Source: Betaproteobacteria bacterium (GTDB lineage Bacteria > Pseudomonadota > Gammaproteobacteria > Burkholderiales > Burkholderiaceae_E). From it: a DNA stretch of 18,108 nt. The number at the start of each line of letters is the position of its first letter. Position 1 is the first letter of the stretch. The stretch is from the NCBI GenBank assembly GCA_009925965.1, contig RFPW01000027.1, positions 1-18,108 of the forward strand, given 5' to 3'. Below the pieces are notes generated by a model. That model did no database searches. It was not told where the DNA came from and was given only the letters and a program-made list of their open reading frames with translations. Positions 14,228 to 18,108 of this stretch are shown in pieces. The position numbers were made by a program, and so were the translations under genes.

Positions 14228-14594
14228 GAGTGGTTTCCGGGGCGACTGGTGCGGCGACTTCGGCGGTCCGAGTCCCTTTGGCCCACAACAGTGTGGTGGC
14301 AAAGACCATCGTTGAAAGAGCGGTTTCGAGCCATGCAAGCTTGGCTGAGAATCCCGGATCGCTCGTCGCTCGCACCAGCCCTTCGGTGAGGTAAATCTGA
14401 ATCACAAGTGAGAGGGCTTGAACGGTTCGGCGTTTGCCTTGCCACAGCCCTGGCATCAGCAGGACGAGCGGTACGACCTTAAGGAAAAGCATGCTGCCGC
14501 CGGGCCTCAGCGGGGCAAGCCAGACTTCCCACAGGAGGCCTAGCAAAATCAGGGCGCCGACCCCCCCGACCGTCAACTGGCGCAGGTTGGCCAT
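14208..14594 (-). CDS. DUF2069 inner-membrane protein
   Basis: A 128-residue membrane protein of the DUF2069 family, function unknown. Four hydrophobic stretches are seen, about 9-26, 36-50, 59-71 and 87-104. Family signatures are EVWLAPLRPGGS (23-34), LKVVPLVLLMPGL and IQIYLTEGLVRA followed by a S-D-P-G turn. The C-terminus is a polar tail (Ala/Pro/Thr rich). Start ATG 14594 overlaps the wrbA-like stop by one base (TGATG), and its 3' end overlaps the FAD oxidase gene by 20 bp, so the three genes are translationally coupled. DUF2069 genes commonly sit beside wrbA in proteobacteria, as I recall, which supports both calls. Confidence 0.88.
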   Translation of the reverse strand: MANLRQLTVGGVGALILLGLLWEVWLAPLRPGGSMLFLKVVPLVLLMPGLWQGKRRTVQALSLVIQIYLTEGLVRATSDPGFSAKLAWLETALSTMVFATTLLWAKGTRTAEVAAPVAPETTHADKPS

Positions 14595-15226
14595 CAGCGG
14601 CGTCCCGTGGCAGTTGCAGCGGCAGCCGTGGCGGCAGCGGAGAGGGCGATGGCGATCTCACCAAGCCGGCGCCCCTGTGCGAAAGCGAGTCGACGTTCGT
14701 CGGCGTCCAGGCTTGAGTTGTTGTCCGAACCGGCCAGATGGGAGGCGCCGTAGGGGGTCCCGCCCCGTTGGGTGCGGGAGAGTTCAGGGTTCGTATACGG
14801 CAGGCCAACGATCAGCATGCCGTGATGCAATAGCGGCAACATCATGCTGACCAGGGTCGTTTCCTGGCCGCCATGCATGCTACCCGTTGAGGTAAACACG
14901 GCTGCGGGCTTGCCGGCCAGACTGCCCGCCATCCACACAGGCGTCGTGGTATCCAGAAAGTGTTTTAGGGCGGAAGCCATATTGCCGAACCGTGTGGGGG
15001 AACCCATTGCCAGACCGATGCATTCTTCAAGATCCCGCAATTCGGCGTATGGCGGTCCTTGTTCCGGAATTTCGGGCGCCACGGCGGCACAAACCGTCGA
15101 TACATCGGGCACCGTGCGCAGACGGGCACTAAGACCGGGAACTGATTCGACGCCTTCGGCAATGACGTCGGCCAACCGGCGTGTTGAGCCGTTACGACTC
15201 CAGTAAAGGACCAGGATCTCTTGCAT
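14594..15226 (-). CDS. wrbA: NAD(P)H:quinone oxidoreductase, WrbA-type flavodoxin
   Basis: An FMN-containing flavodoxin-like protein of the WrbA family, which reduces quinones with NAD(P)H and limits semiquinone redox cycling. The 210-residue length is typical. The FMN-phosphate loop is SRNGST (10-15); GSPTRFGNMAS (75-85) and STGSMHGGQET (113-123) are the isoalloxazine-binding loops; GLPYTNPELS follows (141-150). The C-terminal 15 residues are a low-complexity Ala/Thr run. The ATG at 15226 is chosen as the first residue of the flavodoxin strand (MQEILVLYW); the open frame upstream would enter the yihY gene on the other strand. It heads the wrbA-DUF2069-FAD oxidase operon, and its start is only 14 bp from the divergent yihY start. 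Confidence 0.93.
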   Translation of the reverse strand: MQEILVLYWSRNGSTRRLADVIAEGVESVPGLSARLRTVPDVSTVCAAVAPEIPEQGPPYAELRDLEECIGLAMGSPTRFGNMASALKHFLDTTTPVWMAGSLAGKPAAVFTSTGSMHGGQETTLVSMMLPLLHHGMLIVGLPYTNPELSRTQRGGTPYGASHLAGSDNNSSLDADERRLAFAQGRRLGEIAIALSAAATAAAATATGRR

Positions 15227-15240
15227 GCAGCGAAGGTAAC

Positions 15241-16506
15241 ATGGGCTCAACCTCACGGACCGAAGATCCAATGACCGATGCTTTTGCCAACCGCCCATCC
15301 GTCCTGGATGCGATGGCTTTCTTGCGCTTGCTGTCGATGCGGGCTCGCGAAGCGCGGGTGGCCCAGACGGCTTCGAGCCTCGCTTTCTTGTCGCTGCTGG
15401 CCGTCGTGCCGATGGTTGCAATCGCGTTTGCAGTGCTCACGATCCTGCCAGCGTTTGGTGACTTGCGTGGTTCTTTGCAGGCGTTTTTTGCCAGTCAACT
15501 GTTTCCCCCGGCCTTCAGCGAAACGGTCGTTCAGTATGTGAATCAATTCGCATCAAAGGCCGATAAATTGTCGGTCGTTGGAATCTTTATTCTTTTTCTG
15601 ACGGCCTTGTCCGCGCTCAGAACGATCGAGCGCACCCTTGATGGCATCTGGGGCGTCGCCGACCGCAGGCCATGGGCCCACCGGCTGGCTCTTTACTGGA
15701 CGATCATGACGCTGGGGCCTTTGTTGGCCGGCGGCAGTGTGGCAATTCATTCTTATTTCTGGACCGTTACGCGATCGCTTGGCCACAAGGGCGCAGTCGC
15801 GGCGAGTGCATGGACCGACATCGTTCCATGGTTGATGACGACCGTCGCGGTCGCGCTGCTCTATCGCCTGTTACCCAACACCCTCGTGCGCTGGCGTGAC
15901 GCGCTTCTTGCGGGTGCATTTGCCGGCCTTGCTCTTGAGTTCCTGAAGGGGGGCTTTGCGTGGTATGTCCGGCAGGTTGACAGTTTTACCGTGGTTTACG
16001 GGACCTTCGCCGCGCTGCCCGCCTTTCTGGTTTGGCTCTACACCTTGTGGCTGGTCGTTCTGGCTGGCGCTCTATTGGCCGCAAACCTGCCGCGCTGGGG
16101 CGTGGCGTCCATGACCCGCGCGCCTGAATCTCCGGGGGCCCGATTCGCGCTCGCCCGGGAGGTCCTCGTGGCCCTGACTGAACGGTCCAAAAGTTCGGGG
16201 CCGCCGAGGACCGCCGCGGCCTTGAAGCCACTCTTCAATGGAGACGCGACAGCGGCATTGGGAATGTCTGACTTGCTCGAGCAGGCCGGCTACCTACGCC
16301 GCCTGGCACCTACGGTGGCGACGACCAACGTGGTGATCTGGGATGAGGTTTGGGTCCTGGTGCGAGACCCCTCGCAAATGACGCTTCGCCCGCTTTTCGA
16401 GTGGCTCTGGTTGGGCGAACGGGCGGGGGCAGATCACCGCTTGGCTGATCTTGCCCCACTGGATCGTTCGCTCGAAATCATCGCGGCAACTCGAGCGCTG
16501 GCATAA
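15241..16506 (+). CDS. YihY/UPF0761 family inner-membrane protein with C-terminal extension
   Basis: A YihY-family membrane protein of 421 residues; E. coli YihY is about 290, and the extra C-terminal domain of about 120 residues is usual in beta-proteobacteria. Once annotated as ribonuclease BN, the family is now treated as membrane proteins of unknown role. At least six hydrophobic segments are visible, about 45-68, 108-128, 149-168, 192-211, 220-238 and 258-283. Signatures are AFLSLLAVVPMVAIAF and VYGTFAALPAFLVWLYTLW. The C-terminal soluble region (about 300-421) resembles a winged-helix-like fold, but this is a weak impression. ATG 15241 has GAAGG 4 nt upstream; ATG 15271 is an alternative. 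leuC follows after 31 bp. Confidence 0.9.
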   Translation: MGSTSRTEDPMTDAFANRPSVLDAMAFLRLLSMRAREARVAQTASSLAFLSLLAVVPMVAIAFAVLTILPAFGDLRGSLQAFFASQLFPPAFSETVVQYVNQFASKADKLSVVGIFILFLTALSALRTIERTLDGIWGVADRRPWAHRLALYWTIMTLGPLLAGGSVAIHSYFWTVTRSLGHKGAVAASAWTDIVPWLMTTVAVALLYRLLPNTLVRWRDALLAGAFAGLALEFLKGGFAWYVRQVDSFTVVYGTFAALPAFLVWLYTLWLVVLAGALLAANLPRWGVASMTRAPESPGARFALAREVLVALTERSKSSGPPRTAAALKPLFNGDATAALGMSDLLEQAGYLRRLAPTVATTNVVIWDEVWVLVRDPSQMTLRPLFEWLWLGERAGADHRLADLAPLDRSLEIIAATRALA

Positions 16507-16537
16507 TCAAACGCTCTGAATCGCCCTCGGATTGACC

Positions 16538-17944
16538 ATGATTGCCCGCACTCTGTACGACAAACTCTGGGACTCGCACGTCGTTCATCGCGCGGATGAC
16601 GGCACGTGTTTGCTTTACATCGACCGCCATCTGGTGCACGAAGTGACCAGCCCGCAGGCCTTTGAAGGCCTCAAGCTGGCGGGGCGCCCGCTTTGGCGTG
16701 GGTCTGCCAATCTGGCAGTGGTCGATCACAATGTGCCCACCACGGATCGTTCAGCAGGCGTCGCCGGCATCACGGATGAAATCGCGCGACTGCAAGTCCA
16801 AACGCTCGACCAGAATGCGCGCGAGCATCAACTGACGTATTTTGATATCGCAGATCGCCGCCAAGGCATCGTCCATGTGATCGGACCGGAGCAGGGCGCG
16901 ACCCTGCCCGGCATGACGGTGGTGTGCGGCGATAGTCATACCAGTACGCACGGCGCGTTCGCTTGTTTGGCTTTCGGGATCGGAACGAGCGAGGTTGAGC
17001 ACGTTCTCGGCACCCAAACCCTCGTGGCGCGGCCGATGAAGCGGATGCGCGTTCGCATTGAAGGCGTCGTTGGCCGCGGCGTCACGGCCAAGGACCTCGT
17101 GCTGGCGGTCATTGGACAGATCGGAACCGCTGGCGGGACCGGTTACGCAATCGAATTTGCTGGCAGAGCCCTGTCGATGGAAGGCCGCATGACAATGTGC
17201 AACATGTCGATCGAGGCGGGCGCCCGCGCAGGCATGGTGGCGGTTGACGACACGACCATCGCCTATCTGCGTGGCCGTCCTATGGCGCCGCAGGGCGCGG
17301 AGTGGGATCGGGCCGTCGCCCTATGGCGTGGGTTGGTCAGCGATGACGATGCTCGTTTTGATGCCGAAGTCCTTCTCGATGCGGCAACCATCAAACCTCA
17401 GGTGACCTGGGGCACCTCCCCGGAGATGGTGACTACGATTGATGGTCGCGTACCAGACCCCGATCGCGAGAAGGACGCGGGGCGCCGGGAGGGTTACGAA
17501 CGAGCCTTACAGTACATGGGTCTCGTCCCCAACACCCCAATCACTGACATCCGGATCGATCGGGTGTTTATCGGGTCTTGTACGAATTCCAGAATAGAGG
17601 ATTTGCGAGCGGCTGCATGGGTTGCGCGCGGTCGTCGCAAAGCGGATTCTGTGCGGCAGGTCCTGGTGGTTCCAGGTTCTGGATTGGTTAAGGCACAGGC
17701 CGAGGCCGAAGGGCTAGATCAAATTTTTCGGGATGCGGGCTTTGAGTGGCGTGAGCCGGGTTGCTCGATGTGTCTCGCGATGAATGACGATCGGCTCGAG
17801 GCCGGGGAGCGATGCGCTAGTACGAGTAACCGTAATTTCGAGGGACGCCAGGGAACCGGAGGCCGGACTCATCTTGTGAGCCCCGCGATGGCGGCTGCGG
17901 CCGGGATCGCCGGGCATTTCGTCGACGTACGCCAGCTCGCCTGA
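16538..17944 (+). CDS. leuC: 3-isopropylmalate dehydratase large subunit
   Basis: Large subunit of isopropylmalate isomerase, which converts 2-isopropylmalate to 3-isopropylmalate in leucine biosynthesis, acting with LeuD in the cytosol. The 468-residue length is that of the bacterial LeuC family. The [4Fe-4S] ligands are C348 in IGSCTN and C409 and C412 in PGCSMC, at the expected spacing. Other signatures are VVDHNVPTTDR (61-71), VCGDSHTSTHGAF, GTSEVEHVLGTQ and STSNRNFEGRQG. ATG 16538 is chosen by the standard MIARTLYDKLWDSHVV start; its ribosome site is weak. It lies 31 bp after yihY and 28 bp before leuD. No leader peptide or terminator is visible in the short gap, so either yihY transcription reads through or the promoter is inside yihY. 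Confidence 0.97.
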   Translation: MIARTLYDKLWDSHVVHRADDGTCLLYIDRHLVHEVTSPQAFEGLKLAGRPLWRGSANLAVVDHNVPTTDRSAGVAGITDEIARLQVQTLDQNAREHQLTYFDIADRRQGIVHVIGPEQGATLPGMTVVCGDSHTSTHGAFACLAFGIGTSEVEHVLGTQTLVARPMKRMRVRIEGVVGRGVTAKDLVLAVIGQIGTAGGTGYAIEFAGRALSMEGRMTMCNMSIEAGARAGMVAVDDTTIAYLRGRPMAPQGAEWDRAVALWRGLVSDDDARFDAEVLLDAATIKPQVTWGTSPEMVTTIDGRVPDPDREKDAGRREGYERALQYMGLVPNTPITDIRIDRVFIGSCTNSRIEDLRAAAWVARGRRKADSVRQVLVVPGSGLVKAQAEAEGLDQIFRDAGFEWREPGCSMCLAMNDDRLEAGERCASTSNRNFEGRQGTGGRTHLVSPAMAAAAGIAGHFVDVRQLA

Positions 17945-17972
17945 ATCAAAGGCCAGGAACAGGACCTAGACC

Positions 17973-18108
17973 ATGGATCAATTTACCGTGCATCGGGGCT
18001 TGGTGGCTCCCCTGGATCGTGCCAATGTTGACACCGATGCCATTATTCCGAAGCAGTTTTTAAAGTCGATTCACCGCACGGGTTTCGGCGTTAATTTGTT
18101 TGATGGTT
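17973..18108 (+). CDS. leuD: 3-isopropylmalate dehydratase small subunit, N-terminal part (3' end outside window)
   Basis: The start of LeuD, the small swivel-domain subunit that completes isopropylmalate isomerase with LeuC. Forty-five codons are visible: MDQFTVHRGLVAPLDRANVD, then TDAIIPKQFLK and a H-R-T-G-F-G segment, which match the N-terminus of bacterial LeuD (the TDAIIPKQFLK motif is diagnostic). The ATG at 17973 has AGGA at 17961-17964, 8 nt upstream. It follows leuC by 28 bp on the same strand, as expected for the leuCD operon. The rest of the gene lies beyond the window. Confidence 0.95.
   Translation, partial: MDQFTVHRGLVAPLDRANVDTDAIIPKQFLKSIHRTGFGVNLFDG

Noticed and set aside
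15181..15240. Upstream in-frame extension of the YihY gene
   Set aside because: It runs over the wrbA start on the opposite strand, and ATG 15241 has a ribosome site and the usual family start distance.

Overview
The window (18,108 bp, roughly 60% GC by eye) is densely packed chromosomal DNA, most likely from a betaproteobacterium, probably Burkholderiales. This rests on remembered resemblance: a B-type aconitase, a DUF883 / holin-like / YqjK-like membrane trio, a LuxR-type helix-turn-helix of the short beta-proteobacterial kind, a long YihY, and a leuC-leuD pair. No tRNA, rRNA, CRISPR array or insertion sequence was seen. No stretch above 300 bp lacks a gene; the longest gaps are 11214-11391, 7907-8019, 4633-4744 and 11692-11798.

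Layout. 1-3395 (+): the C-terminal three quarters of acnB, then a CoA-acylating methylmalonate-semialdehyde dehydrogenase (mmsA). 3441-3629 (+): a small two-helix membrane protein. 3616-5182 (-): a two-CBS-domain protein followed by a DEDDh exonuclease. 5261-7202 (+), divergent from these: an unusual exonuclease VII pair, in which the large subunit carries an N-terminal DUF5710-like module and resembles the Bacteroidota type of XseA, overlapped by a small XseB. 7196-7906 (-): an exported glutathione peroxidase homologue. 8020-10548 (+): a close-packed run of DUF883, holin-like, YqjK-like, an unrecognised cytosolic protein and an unrecognised exported four-cysteine protein. 10608-11213 (-): an unrecognised protein with an 8-bp tandem repeat just past its stop. 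11392-11691 (-): a stand-alone LuxR-type DNA-binding domain, divergent from dusA (11799-12809, +). 12812-15226 (-): a wrbA-like flavodoxin, a DUF2069 membrane protein and an FAD-linked oxidase in one overlapping operon. 15241-16506 (+): a YihY-family membrane protein. 16538-18108 (+): leuC and the start of leuD (leucine biosynthesis).

Most of the window is core metabolism and envelope maintenance. The part most worth attention is 3616-7202. Two nucleases from different families, transcribed away from each other, appear to share a short module of the form PF-x2-KD-x2-K-x2-G-x-R, at the C-terminus of the exonuclease and the N-terminus of the XseA homologue. That suggests a common way of binding a partner or DNA. 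Whether they form a functional system is inference.
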